Source: Vibrio porteresiae DSM 19223 (GTDB lineage Bacteria > Pseudomonadota > Gammaproteobacteria > Enterobacterales > Vibrionaceae). From it: a stretch of DNA of 64,000 bases. Shown piece after piece: positions 31,848 through 41,315 of the stretch (its first letter is position 1; every line of letters begins with the position of its first letter). Position numbers and translations under genes: made by a program. A model generated the notes under the pieces. That model made no database searches. It was not told the origin of the DNA and worked only from the letters and a program-made list of their open reading frames with translations. The DNA lies in contig NZ_AP024895.1 of assembly GCF_024347055.1 (NCBI RefSeq), positions 2,046,001 through 2,110,000 on the forward strand. The letters run 5' to 3'.

Positions 31848-33038
31848 ATGAACCCTATTCCTGTTGTGATCCTGAGCGGTTTTCTTGGCTCGGGTAAAAC
31901 CACCTTATTGCGTAACCTAGTGATTCAAAGTCATCAGCAAAATAAACCACTTGGTGTCATCATCAATGAACTCAATGCGTTCGATGTTGACGGTGCCTTA
32001 GTAGAAAATGTTGATGTGGTCGACAAGAAACACCACAGCCTCATATCAATCGCTGGCGAGAGTCTTAGTACACCTGCGGGAATCGCGAAGTTAGATGGCG
32101 CTATCTCAACCTTATTGACGCATCACACGCCGCAACTACTGATTATTGAAACCTCCGGCAGTGCGCATCCACTGCCGTTGATTGATTATTGTCGTCAGCA
32201 AAGTCGCATCAAATTAACAGGGGTACTTTCCCTGATGGATAGCGTGATGTTAGCGCAAGATTTTGCTGATGGTCAGAACCTAGTTACCGACCTGCAAGCC
32301 AATCTGATGCAAGGGAAACGAGACATCACCAATCTATTGGCCGAGCAAGTGCTCTTTGCCAGCCATGTGATCCTGACTAAAACCGAGCGCTTAAGCCCAG
32401 AACAGACTCAGCAGATTGGCCAAGCTTTGCAAAAGATAAACCCGTACGTGCCAATCTTAGCGGTCTCGTGGGGCAAGTTGGCACTTGCTGAATTGATGCA
32501 GTTACCTACTTATCGCTTTTCCTTAGTGGAGCAACTGATTGATGAACTCAAAGAAGCCGTTGAACAAGACAGTGCAGAAGCCTCTCTCTATCAAATGGAA
32601 ACGGTGCTCATTGAAGATGACCGCCCGTTTCATCCGCAGCGGCTTTGGGATACCTATCATCACTATTTAGGTAAACAAATCTATCGCAGTAAAGGCTTTT
32701 TCTGGTTAGCCACACGCGCTTCCCATGCTCTGCTTTGGAATCAAAATGCGGGCAGTATTGGACTAGAGCAAATAGGTACGTGGCGCTCTGCAATATTGGA
32801 ACAAGATGATAATGGGTTAACACCAGAAGAGCGGCGTATCCTGCAAGCCAAGATCGAACAGCACAACGGTCGATTTGGCGATCGCCGTTGCCGCTTAATC
32901 GTCATCGGTGATAAAGCTCAGCTCACCACCTTCACTAAAGCACTGCAACGCTGCTTTTTAACTGAAAGTGAAATTCAAGATTGGCAACAAGGCACCACAT
33001 TTCCCGACCCATGGCCGAAAACCACAGTAATGCAATAA
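31848..33038 (+). CDS. COG0523-family GTPase lacking the CxCC motif
   Basis: 396-residue G3E-family GTPase with Walker A GFLGSGKTTLL, switch IETSGSAHPLP and a CobW_C region with the same GFFWLATRAS as the 27719 paralogue. Two key sites differ. The metal-binding GCxCC is replaced by GESLS (residues 70-74), and the base-recognition NKxD/SKTD is TKTE. It therefore probably cannot bind zinc in the usual way. Lies 160 bp after the gamma-CA gene behind a weak hairpin; no Zur box seen in that gap. Confidence 0.88.
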   Translation: MNPIPVVILSGFLGSGKTTLLRNLVIQSHQQNKPLGVIINELNAFDVDGALVENVDVVDKKHHSLISIAGESLSTPAGIAKLDGAISTLLTHHTPQLLIIETSGSAHPLPLIDYCRQQSRIKLTGVLSLMDSVMLAQDFADGQNLVTDLQANLMQGKRDITNLLAEQVLFASHVILTKTERLSPEQTQQIGQALQKINPYVPILAVSWGKLALAELMQLPTYRFSLVEQLIDELKEAVEQDSAEASLYQMETVLIEDDRPFHPQRLWDTYHHYLGKQIYRSKGFFWLATRASHALLWNQNAGSIGLEQIGTWRSAILEQDDNGLTPEERRILQAKIEQHNGRFGDRRCRLIVIGDKAQLTTFTKALQRCFLTESEIQDWQQGTTFPDPWPKTTVMQ

Positions 33039-33048
33039 CCACAGATTG

Positions 33049-33077
33049 ATGCGTACCAGAAGAGAGCTGGTACGCAT
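33049..33077. terminator. Hairpin between convergent genes
   Basis: Perfect 11-bp inverted repeat ATGCGTACCAG / CTGGTACGCAT, 7-nt loop, between the COG0523 stop and the GGT-like stop. No T run on either side, so factor-independent termination would be weak. Confidence 0.5.
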
Positions 33078-33097
33078 GCTTGCACAAAGCTAAAAGA

Positions 33098-34717
33098 CTA
33101 ATATGCGATAACCGCACCATCAGTACGTGACTCTGTACCACCGACTAAAACGGCGCTACCTGGTTCCCTTAAAATGGCTTGCCCACGACCAAAGCTACTG
33201 CAGTCAGGACTTACAGTTATATCATGACCGCGCTCCATCAATGCTTGCACGATATGAGAAGGCATCATAGGTTCAACGGCGACATGGTTACCCTTCATCC
33301 ATTGCCAGCGCGGTGCATCTAACGCTGCTTGTGGATTAAGTTTGAAGTCGATCAAATTCATCGCCACTTGCAAATGTCCTTGCGGTTGCATAAACCCGCC
33401 CATGACCCCAAAAGGACCAATCGCTGCACCTTGATAAGTAATAAAGCCTGGGATAATGGTATGGAAAGTGCGTTTTTTTGGCTGCAAATAGTTTGCATGC
33501 TCGGGATCAAACGAGAAGGTGTGACCACGGTTTTGCAACCCAATTCCCGTTCCGGGAACAACAATACCTGAACCAAAACCCATGTAGTTACTTTGGATAA
33601 ACGACACCATATTTCCTTCATGATCAGCTGTCGCTAAATAGACAGTACCACTTGCTTTAGGGTCTCCATGACAATGTTGCTGCGCTTGATCCGTAATTAA
33701 TTTAGCTCGTTTAGCGGAGTATTCATCACTGAGTAATTCTGTTGGTTCTACGCTCATCGCATTGATGTCGGTGATGTAGTGAAGACCGTCCGCAAAAGCC
33801 AGTTTCATAGCCTCGATCTGTTTGTGCATCTGATCAGCATCGTTATGTTTGGCGGGCTCAAACTGCTTAAGAATATTCAGCCCCATTAGGGCTATCATAC
33901 CTTGACCATTAGGGGGAATTTCACAAATGTCATAACCACGATAGTTAGAGTGTACCGGCTCAACCCATTCAACTTGATGCTCAACTAGGTCACTTGCCGC
34001 CAAATATCCCCCAGCAGCGCGACTTGATTCTGCTATTTTTTCGGCCAATTCCCCTTTATAAAAAGCGTCACCATTGGTCTCACCAATAAGACGTAATGTG
34101 TTGGCATGATTTGGGGAGCGCCACATTTCACCTAAGGCAGGGGCACGACCGTTAGGTGCAAAGGTATTGAGCCATTCTTGGTAAACTTCACCACCCTCCT
34201 GAGCACGCAATTGTGAAAACTTCACTACCGCCTTAGCCCAATTTTTTGCCAGTGTAGGGCTAACTGGATAACCATTTTGCGCATATTCAATAGCCGGCGT
34301 TAGACATTCTAGAAGAGATAAATTACCCCAACGCTTATTCAAAGCAGCCCAAGCCGATGGTGCACCGGGCACTGTCACTGGCGTCCAACCGTAGGTTGGC
34401 ATTTCTGTCAATCCTTGCTCTTTAAGAACCTCAACATTTAAAGCTGCTGGTGATAATCCACTCGCATTTAAACCAAAGAGAGTCTCTTTCATCCAAACCA
34501 AGGCATATGCGTCACCACCAATTCCGTTGGATGTTGGTTCAACTACCGTTAACGCAGCAGCCGTCGCAATGGCTGCATCTACTGCATTACCTCCTTGCTG
34601 CAAAATTCGAATGCCCGCTTGTGCTGCTAAGGGTTGAGAGGTAGCAACCATGCCATTCGTACCATACACAGCGTTACGCTGTGATGTGTATGGATATAAT
34701 GTTGAATGAATTTTCAT
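33098..34717 (-). CDS. Cytosolic gamma-glutamyltransferase-family Ntn hydrolase
   Basis: 539 residues, no signal peptide. GGT fold: MVATSQPLAAQAGIRILQQG, VVEPTSNGIGGDAYALVW, and the autocatalytic threonine Thr358 in KASGTVYLATADHEGNM (residues 354-370), which would become the N-terminal nucleophile of the small subunit. Classical GGTs are exported; cytosolic relatives include YwrD-type GGT and the oxamate amidohydrolase HpxW. Being last in a peptide-importer operon, it most likely cleaves an imported gamma-glutamyl compound such as glutathione; HpxW-like activity is the alternative. Confidence 0.88.
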   Translation of the reverse strand: MKIHSTLYPYTSQRNAVYGTNGMVATSQPLAAQAGIRILQQGGNAVDAAIATAAALTVVEPTSNGIGGDAYALVWMKETLFGLNASGLSPAALNVEVLKEQGLTEMPTYGWTPVTVPGAPSAWAALNKRWGNLSLLECLTPAIEYAQNGYPVSPTLAKNWAKAVVKFSQLRAQEGGEVYQEWLNTFAPNGRAPALGEMWRSPNHANTLRLIGETNGDAFYKGELAEKIAESSRAAGGYLAASDLVEHQVEWVEPVHSNYRGYDICEIPPNGQGMIALMGLNILKQFEPAKHNDADQMHKQIEAMKLAFADGLHYITDINAMSVEPTELLSDEYSAKRAKLITDQAQQHCHGDPKASGTVYLATADHEGNMVSFIQSNYMGFGSGIVVPGTGIGLQNRGHTFSFDPEHANYLQPKKRTFHTIIPGFITYQGAAIGPFGVMGGFMQPQGHLQVAMNLIDFKLNPQAALDAPRWQWMKGNHVAVEPMMPSHIVQALMERGHDITVSPDCSSFGRGQAILREPGSAVLVGGTESRTDGAVIAY

Positions 34718-34732
34718 AAAAATTCCTTTTAC

Positions 34733-35611
34733 TTACTTTGGATCCAGCGCATCACGTAACGCATCACCAAACAAATTGAACGCCAAAACGATGACAAAAA
34801 TTGCCATTCCTGGCCAAATAGCCATCCATGGGGCTTGAGTTAAAAATCCCTTTGCTGAGTTGAGCATGCTGCCCCAACTTGCGGCTGGTGGTTGTTGCCC
34901 TAAACCTAAAAATGACAAGCTAGACTCAGCAATAATGGCGCTTGCCAAAGATAGAGTTACTTGGATAAATAGCGGAGCAAGAATGTTAGGGAAAATGTAT
35001 TTCCATAGAATACCTAGATGAGAAGTACCCACAGAATAAGCAGCCTCAACATACTCCATGTACTTGACCGTCATTACCTGACCGCGTGTTAATCGAATAA
35101 ACAACGGAACATTAGCAATACCAATCGCCAACATCGCGTTAGTAAGGCTTGCGCCAAGTGCAGCAGCCAATGCTATGGCCAAAATTAAGGATGGCATCGC
35201 CATGATAGCTTCTGTACAACGGGAGATGATGCTGTCGATTTTGCCGCCACAGTACCCAGCTAACATCCCCAAAGGAACCCCGATGATGAAGGCGATAAAC
35301 ACCGAGAAAAAGCCAGCCATTAAAGACGCACGCGCACCGAATAAAAGACGACTATAGATGTCGCGACCAATTTCATCGGTGCCTAACCAGTACATGGTCG
35401 ATGGAGCTTGCCGTACCGCCATCCAGTTGGTTTTGGTTGGATCGAAATGGGCTAAAAGTGGTGCAAAAATAGCCATTAATGCAAACAAAACAATAATGCA
35501 GAGGCCAAACCAACCAATAGGATTAGCCCGAAATTTCATCCAAGCACGATTGTTAGAAAACTTGGTCCAAAGAGAGATATTGGGTTGAGAGTTCATCATT
35601 ATTACGCCCAT
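34733..35611 (-). CDS. DppC/GsiD-type peptide ABC permease
   Basis: 292-residue permease with six predicted helices and the oligopeptide N-terminal domain. The EAA loop EAAYSVGTSHLGILWKYIFP docks on the ATPases; LGTDEIGRDIYSRLL in the first periplasmic loop is typical of DppC/OppC. Its start abuts the DppB-like stop (1-bp overlap), and it ends 15 bp before the GGT start. Part of the six-gene operon 40276-33098. Confidence 0.93.
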   Translation of the reverse strand: MGVIMMNSQPNISLWTKFSNNRAWMKFRANPIGWFGLCIIVLFALMAIFAPLLAHFDPTKTNWMAVRQAPSTMYWLGTDEIGRDIYSRLLFGARASLMAGFFSVFIAFIIGVPLGMLAGYCGGKIDSIISRCTEAIMAMPSLILAIALAAALGASLTNAMLAIGIANVPLFIRLTRGQVMTVKYMEYVEAAYSVGTSHLGILWKYIFPNILAPLFIQVTLSLASAIIAESSLSFLGLGQQPPAASWGSMLNSAKGFLTQAPWMAIWPGMAIFVIVLAFNLFGDALRDALDPK

Positions 35612-36570
35612 TAGTGCACCTCACGAATACGTAATTTGGGATCCAATAAGTAATACGCCACGTCGGCCACAATATTGCTCAAGATGAACATAAGAGCAGA
35701 GAACATTACGACTCCCTGTACTACTGGGAAATCTCGGTTATACACAGAGTCGACGATTAACTTACCTATTCCTGGAATGGTGAAAACTTGTTCAGTTAAT
35801 ACAGCACCGCCCAATAACTCTCCAAATTGAATCGTCGCCAAAGTAACAACTGGAATCAGGGCATTACGCAGTGCATGTTTTAAATAGATGGCTTTGCGCT
35901 TCACTCCTTTTGCACGAGCGGTGCGAATATAATCAGCGGAAAGAACCTCAAGCATTGCACCGCGAGAGTGCCGAAACAGTGTCGCAGCTAGGCCAGTGCC
36001 AAGAACAAATGCTGGCATAATCATGGTTTCTATATTTTGAGCAATGCTTTCCAACGGACTGACATACCCAGAGGCAGGTAACCATCCCCAGCGTACTGAA
36101 ATGAGCAAAATCATCATGAAACCGAGCCAAAAGTTCGGGATAGATTGCCCCGCCAAAGCGAAGATACTTGCGCTAAAATCCCATTTAGAATTGCGTTTAA
36201 CTGCCGCAATGACACTCATTGGAATACTAATGATCAAAGCAAAAGCCATGGCCAATAAGCTGAGTTCAATGGTGACCGGCAACTTTGCTAGTAATAGATC
36301 AACAACTGGCTGACTGGTTTTCATCGATGTACCGAGGTTTCCAGTCAACGCTTCCGATATCCAATAGAAATACTGATTAATAAACGGTTCGTTAAGATGG
36401 TAGGCTTCACGAATATACGCCAGAGCTTCAGGACTTCGGTCTTCCCCGGCTAAAACCAGTGCAGGATCACCAGGGATCAGTTTTTGCAATCCAAAGATAA
36501 ATAATGAAATCAAAAACAGCGTCGGTATCGCTGTATAAAGACGCTTGAATATAAATGAGAGCATAGACAT
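35611..36570 (-). CDS. DppB/GsiC-type peptide ABC permease
   Basis: 319-residue permease, six predicted helices, with the family N-terminus MLSFIFKRLYTAIPTLFLIS and LIPGDPALVLAGEDRS. EAA-like loop TARAKGVKRKAIYLKHALRN. Separated from the binding-protein gene by a 12-bp perfect hairpin (36579-36607) that may lower permease expression relative to the binding protein. Confidence 0.93.
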   Translation of the reverse strand: MSMLSFIFKRLYTAIPTLFLISLFIFGLQKLIPGDPALVLAGEDRSPEALAYIREAYHLNEPFINQYFYWISEALTGNLGTSMKTSQPVVDLLLAKLPVTIELSLLAMAFALIISIPMSVIAAVKRNSKWDFSASIFALAGQSIPNFWLGFMMILLISVRWGWLPASGYVSPLESIAQNIETMIMPAFVLGTGLAATLFRHSRGAMLEVLSADYIRTARAKGVKRKAIYLKHALRNALIPVVTLATIQFGELLGGAVLTEQVFTIPGIGKLIVDSVYNRDFPVVQGVVMFSALMFILSNIVADVAYYLLDPKLRIREVH

Positions 36571-36578
36571 TCCTTGTC

Positions 36579-36607
36579 AAAGAGGAGAAGAGTCCCTTCT
36601 CCTCTTT
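36579..36607 (-). repeat. Intercistronic hairpin
   Basis: Perfect 12-bp arms AAAGAGGAGAAG / CTTCTCCTCTTT with a 5-nt loop, between the binding-protein stop and the permease start. Only three T follow on the minus strand, so it looks more like a partial terminator or mRNA-stabilising hairpin. Its 5' arm resembles a ribosome binding site. Confidence 0.7.
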
Positions 36608-36634
36608 CATTTGCACTTTAGCTGGGGGAAACGG

Positions 36635-38134
36635 TTATTCAACATCTCGTAAGCGCGGCATACCATCGCCAAACGGAGTGAAATGTTTGATGTTAGATGA
36701 GATTGCCCATTGCCATTTCGGATGATAGAGATAAATCCAAGGGCGAAGTTGTGTCACACGCGTCATTGCTTGTGCATAGAGCGCTTTACGTTTAGCAACA
36801 TCTTGTTCGGTACGTGCGGTATCTAGCAGTGACTGAACCTGTTCATCATCAAAACCATTTTCATTGAGCGGCGCGCCTTTACCATAAAACGAATAGATGT
36901 TGCCATCAGGATCAACTCGACCACTCCAACCTAGAATATAAGCTTCATATTCGCCTTTGTTTTCAACTTGGAGTGTGGTAGCAAAGTCCATGGTTTTCAG
37001 TTTGATGTTAATCCCTGCTTCACCAGCCATCGCTTGAATAACTTGCCCTATTTGTGTTGCTTCAGAGGTATTTGCGATCATTAACTCAATTGATACACCG
37101 TTGGTGTAGCCAGCTTGTTTTAACAATGCTTTCGCTTTTTCTACATCACGTTGAGGGACAGGAAGATTTGGCGCGTGATAGTCACTTTCTGTACTCACCC
37201 ATTGATTGTCAGGAATGTACTGATTAGCAAATACCACTTGGTTAATTACGTTACGATCTATTGCATATTCAAATGCTTCACGTACTAAAGGATTCTTAAC
37301 CGCCATGTCTTTGTCTTTATTAGCACCATATCCCAAGTTGAAGATAATACCGTTGTAACCAATACTGGTCGCTTCAATCACTTTCAGCTTAGGATTGCTT
37401 TTCACTTTTTCGATATCAGTTGGAGCGACACGCTCAGCAATGTCTAGTTGACCTGATTCCAAGTTAGCTAAACGAATCGTGGAATCAGGAAGCGGAAGAA
37501 AGGTCACTTTATCAAAGTGGTAATGCTCAGCATCCCAGTAACCTTTAAATTTAGTGAGCACAATTCGGTCTTGTGCGATACGGCTTTCAAATTGATAAGG
37601 CCCAGTCCCGACAGGATGCTGAGCAAACTTATCCCCTTCTTTCTTTACTGCTGTTGGTGACACCATCATTCCAGCACGATCGGCAAGAGCTGCGAGCAAA
37701 GGGATAAACGGTTTAGTCAGATTGATTTTTACTGTGTTTTTATCAACTACCTCAACGCTTTTCACCACGCTTAATTCGCCTTTACGACGTGAACCTTTAA
37801 GATTTATTGAACGTTCAAGGTTAAATTTCACGGCCTCGGCATCAAAATCGGTTCCATCTTGGAATTTAACACCTTGGCGCAACTTCATTACCAAACCTTG
37901 GTTGTGATCTACCCAACCCCAGCTTGTTGCCAGCATTGGAATAATATTGAGCTGCTGATCAATGTCGACCAACTTGTCAAACAAAGAGGTATACACTTCA
38001 CGCCCGACCATAGTGGTGCTGGTATCTGGATCTAACGCATCTGGGTCGGAATTCAACCCAATGGTGATATCCTTAGCTTGGGCGGTCTGAGCCATAACTG
38101 CTAAAAGCAGTAAGCTCAACGTTTTCATTTTCAT
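36635..38134 (-). CDS. Peptide/glutathione-type periplasmic binding protein
   Basis: 499-residue SBP_bac_5 protein (DppA/GsiB type) with a Sec signal (MKMKTLSLLLLAVMAQTAQA, likely cleaved after AQA). Family features: LNSDPDALDPDTSTTMVGRE at the mature N-terminus, VKFQDGTDFDAEAVKFNLER and the PVGTGPYQFE turn. It captures the ligand for the permeases encoded downstream. The combination with a GGT-like enzyme points to glutathione or gamma-glutamyl peptides; GsiB-like ligand residues were not checked. Confidence 0.93.
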   Translation of the reverse strand: MKMKTLSLLLLAVMAQTAQAKDITIGLNSDPDALDPDTSTTMVGREVYTSLFDKLVDIDQQLNIIPMLATSWGWVDHNQGLVMKLRQGVKFQDGTDFDAEAVKFNLERSINLKGSRRKGELSVVKSVEVVDKNTVKINLTKPFIPLLAALADRAGMMVSPTAVKKEGDKFAQHPVGTGPYQFESRIAQDRIVLTKFKGYWDAEHYHFDKVTFLPLPDSTIRLANLESGQLDIAERVAPTDIEKVKSNPKLKVIEATSIGYNGIIFNLGYGANKDKDMAVKNPLVREAFEYAIDRNVINQVVFANQYIPDNQWVSTESDYHAPNLPVPQRDVEKAKALLKQAGYTNGVSIELMIANTSEATQIGQVIQAMAGEAGINIKLKTMDFATTLQVENKGEYEAYILGWSGRVDPDGNIYSFYGKGAPLNENGFDDEQVQSLLDTARTEQDVAKRKALYAQAMTRVTQLRPWIYLYHPKWQWAISSNIKHFTPFGDGMPRLRDVE

Positions 38135-38172
38135 GTTATATCCTTATATCAATGAGTTGAAAGTGGCTCGCT

Positions 38173-39237
38173 TTATGATTCTGCTGCGAGCCGAGCATCG
38201 GAAAAATGGCGATAGATTAGCTGTCGCTTTCTGTAATCTGGTGATTCCAATTCTTCGAGTTTTACTGGGATAAAATCCGGAACAGTCTGGTGTTGAAAAC
38301 AGGCAACCTTGTGTTCACCGTCCAAAGCGATATCACATCTCGGATGCTCTTGCTCACAACGTAATCCAGCGTATTGGCAACGAGAGCGAAAATAGCAGCC
38401 CTCTGGAAGATTCTTCGGATTGGGCAACTCTCCATGTAGCGTTTTGAGTTGTTTAAACCCAGGGACTGGATGCGGAATTGAAGAGAGTAACGCTTGCGTA
38501 TAGGGGTGCTTAGGGTGATTAAATACCTCTTCCGTCGTTCCTATTTCCACGATTTGCCCTAAATACATCACGATCACGCGATCTGCCATGTGCTCAATAA
38601 CCGAAAGGTCATGAGAAATTAAAACCAAGGTTAAGCCAAATTTTGCCTTTAATTGGTTTAGAAGATTAATCACTTGAGCTTGCACTGAAACATCCAAAGC
38701 TGAAACAGGTTCATCACCTACGACTAACGTTGGCTGACTGGCTAAAGCACGTGCAATCGCAATACGTTGGCGTTGCCCGCCACTGAATTCTTGCGGATAA
38801 CTGTTAGCGTGAAAAGTAGATAACCCTACCAACTCTAGAAGTTCATACACCGCACTATCTAGCTCGTGACCGCGTAAACCTTGGTGTATTTTTAATGGCT
38901 CTGCTAAGGTTTTATACACCGTCATCCTTGGGTTTAATGAGGCAAACGGATCTTGGAAAATCATTTGTAGCTCTTTGCGTAAGCTACGCATTTGCTTGCT
39001 ATTTAAACCTAGTAGGCTTTGACCTTTGTAGATAACATCACCAGCTGTAGGTTCATGAAGCCTTAGCAACATTCGTCCGAGTGTTGATTTACCACAACCA
39101 GACTCGCCTACTATCGCTAAAGTTTCGCCTTCATAGACATCAAAACTCACTCCATTGACAGCATGTACTGTTGTGCCATCAGCGCTAGAGAAATGCTTTT
39201 CCAATTTCTTGGCCGTAAGTATGGTTTTACTAAGCAT
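38173..39237 (-). CDS. DppF/OppF-type ABC ATPase
   Basis: 354 residues from the ATG at 39237 (AAGGAG upstream); a longer frame to 39282 lies in the previous gene. Walker A GESGCGKST, Q-loop MIFQDPFASLNPRM, signature FSGGQRQRIAIARAL, Walker B VVGDEPVSALD, and the C-terminal oligopeptide domain with Cys motif FRSRCQYAGLRCEQEHPRC, a known Fe-S-like cysteine cluster of DppD/F. Overlaps the DppD-like stop by 8 bp. In E. coli GsiA the two ATPases are fused; here they are separate. Confidence 0.93.
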   Translation of the reverse strand: MLSKTILTAKKLEKHFSSADGTTVHAVNGVSFDVYEGETLAIVGESGCGKSTLGRMLLRLHEPTAGDVIYKGQSLLGLNSKQMRSLRKELQMIFQDPFASLNPRMTVYKTLAEPLKIHQGLRGHELDSAVYELLELVGLSTFHANSYPQEFSGGQRQRIAIARALASQPTLVVGDEPVSALDVSVQAQVINLLNQLKAKFGLTLVLISHDLSVIEHMADRVIVMYLGQIVEIGTTEEVFNHPKHPYTQALLSSIPHPVPGFKQLKTLHGELPNPKNLPEGCYFRSRCQYAGLRCEQEHPRCDIALDGEHKVACFQHQTVPDFIPVKLEELESPDYRKRQLIYRHFSDARLAAES

Positions 39238-40276
39238 GTATCTTCTCCTTAGCAATACACGTTGGTTCATTTGGTATTGCAAAGTGTTTTTCTAATGGCG
39301 TAAACCAGCAATGGCTTGAATGTCCCGCTTGATGGTCTTGTCTAGGTGGCTTTTGCTGACATTGCCCAGTGGCAAAAGGACAACGTGTATTAAAGCGACA
39401 CCCCTGTGGCATTTTTGTCACTGGGGGAACCATGCCTTTGATCGTTTCTAAACTGCTTTTCTTTTCACCAATTCGGGGAATGGAATTGAGCAAGCCGATT
39501 AAATATGGATGTTGCGGGTCACGAAAGACTTGTTCTACAGGACCACTTTCAACAACATGGCCCCCATACATAACTACCACATCATCTGCAATTTCCGCGA
39601 CGACACCCAAATCATGAGTAATGAACAAAATTGATGCTTGATGTGCATCTTGGAGATCTTTCATCAACGTTAAGATCTGCGCCTGAACAGTCACATCTAA
39701 AGCAGTAGTTGGCTCATCAGCGATTAGTAACTGGGGTTCATTGATAAGCGCCATCGCTATCATAATTCGTTGCCGCATTCCTCCTGATAGTTGGAATGGG
39801 TATTCGTCGAGTCGTCCTTGACCAGAGATTTGTACCTTTTCTAAAGTAGCGAGTACCTTAGTTTCGATATCAGATTCTGCCAATTCAGGATGGTGCGTTC
39901 TTACCGCCTCAGCAAGCTGCTCACCTATGGTCAAGACCGGATTGAGTGATGTCATCGGCTCTTGAAATACCATGGCAATTTGATTACCACGCAAGGACTC
40001 CATCTCCTGATCTGTTAAATCAAGAAGATTTTGCTGCTGAAAGAGGATCTCTCCCGTCGCAGTAAGAGCAGTACGTTTTCCTTTTACAATAGGATGTTGT
40101 AATCCCATGATGGTCAGCGATGTGACACTTTTACCACATCCACTTTCCCCCACTAGACAGGTCACCTTCCCTTTACGTAGGGAAAAACTAACACCATCGA
40201 GAATATGAGCTTGCCCTTGGTGGGTTTGAACACTCAAGTACAAATCTCTCACATCCAGTAGCGGCTCCTGATCCAT
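39230..40276 (-). CDS. DppD/OppD-type ABC ATPase
   Basis: 348 residues from the ATG at 40276, with AGGAGG 5 bp upstream. Walker A GESGCGKSV, Q-loop MVFQEPMTSLNPVL, signature LSGGMRQRIMIAMAL, Walker B LIADEPTTALD, and a C-terminal cysteine cluster CRFNTRCPFATGQC. First gene of the six-gene importer/GGT operon, divergent from the GntR gene with 156 bp between starts. Confidence 0.93.
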   Translation of the reverse strand: MDQEPLLDVRDLYLSVQTHQGQAHILDGVSFSLRKGKVTCLVGESGCGKSVTSLTIMGLQHPIVKGKRTALTATGEILFQQQNLLDLTDQEMESLRGNQIAMVFQEPMTSLNPVLTIGEQLAEAVRTHHPELAESDIETKVLATLEKVQISGQGRLDEYPFQLSGGMRQRIMIAMALINEPQLLIADEPTTALDVTVQAQILTLMKDLQDAHQASILFITHDLGVVAEIADDVVVMYGGHVVESGPVEQVFRDPQHPYLIGLLNSIPRIGEKKSSLETIKGMVPPVTKMPQGCRFNTRCPFATGQCQQKPPRQDHQAGHSSHCWFTPLEKHFAIPNEPTCIAKEKIHA

Positions 40277-40432
40277 GTCGCCTCCTGTAACAATTCCATT
40301 GTTATGTGTTAACAAACAAAAAATATCGATATTTTTATAAAAGATCAATATTTAATTAAAATATACATAAAATGAGGTTTTTGAGATATTATCCAATGAC
40401 CGCAAAAGACGTGTTGATACAGGAAGCCAATA

Positions 40433-41098
40433 ATGAGTGAACAAGAAGCGCTAACAACATCAGAGATGATTTACCAAGCTCTTAAGAAAGACATCATTAA
40501 CGGTGTCTATCCAAGCGGTGAAAAAATCAAATTGGAGTCGGTAAAAGAACGATACAACGTGAGTTATAGTCCCTTGAGAGAGGCACTTTCGCGCCTAGCA
40601 GAAAGCCAATTATTAATTAATTCTGGGCAAAGAGGCTTTCGCGTTCCTGTCATGTCACAAAGTGATTTTGAAGACATCACCAACTCCCGTATTAAGCTGG
40701 AATGTATGGCACTAGAAATGGCGATCGAGAAAGGTGATTTAAAATGGGAAAGTAATATCGTAGCTGCCTACCACCTTTTGGCCCAACAAGAAAAGCGCGT
40801 CCATGAATTGGGCGAAATATCTCAAGAAAGTCGTGATGATTTAGATAAAGCGCATGAAGAGTTTCACCAAGCTTTACTGGCCGGTTCACAATCTAACTGG
40901 TTGTTATTTTTTGTGAAAAGCCTTAACTCTCAGTTCGATCGCTATCGCCGGTATAGCACAACGTTTCAGTTTAGTTCCAACCGCAGCGTTGAATATCACC
41001 GTCGGCTTAAAGATTTGGTGATTGAGAGAAATAAAGAAGAAGCGCTAAAAGTCCTAGCAGATCATATCCGCTATTCAGCCAAAGCTATTCTGAATTAA
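40433..41098 (+). CDS. GntR-family (FCD) transcriptional regulator
   Basis: 221 residues: N-terminal winged HTH with the GntR pattern YPSGEKIKLESVKERYNVSY followed by SPLREALSRLAES, and a C-terminal helical FCD domain with metal/ligand His and Asp (DKAHEEFHQALL, EYHRRLKDLV). Divergent from the peptide importer/GGT operon and most likely its repressor or activator. The AT-rich 156-bp gap has no clear dyad I could single out. Effector unknown, plausibly the imported peptide or its product. Confidence 0.9.
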   Translation: MSEQEALTTSEMIYQALKKDIINGVYPSGEKIKLESVKERYNVSYSPLREALSRLAESQLLINSGQRGFRVPVMSQSDFEDITNSRIKLECMALEMAIEKGDLKWESNIVAAYHLLAQQEKRVHELGEISQESRDDLDKAHEEFHQALLAGSQSNWLLFFVKSLNSQFDRYRRYSTTFQFSSNRSVEYHRRLKDLVIERNKEEALKVLADHIRYSAKAILN

Positions 41099-41315
41099 CT
41101 TAGCTATTGAGATAATAAATCTTTGGCCAAAAATCTATTGATGATGCGATAACGAACGGTGTTCTTTGTCGCATTGTTCTTTAGAGTCCAACGTAGCAAT
41201 GAGCCCATTCACAAAATGGTATTTGTCTTACATTGGACTTAAGGCAGTTTAACCATCAATTAAGCTATTGAACTAAGACAAAGAAAAGTGAAAAAAAGAA
41301 ATGGTCAGAAACAAC

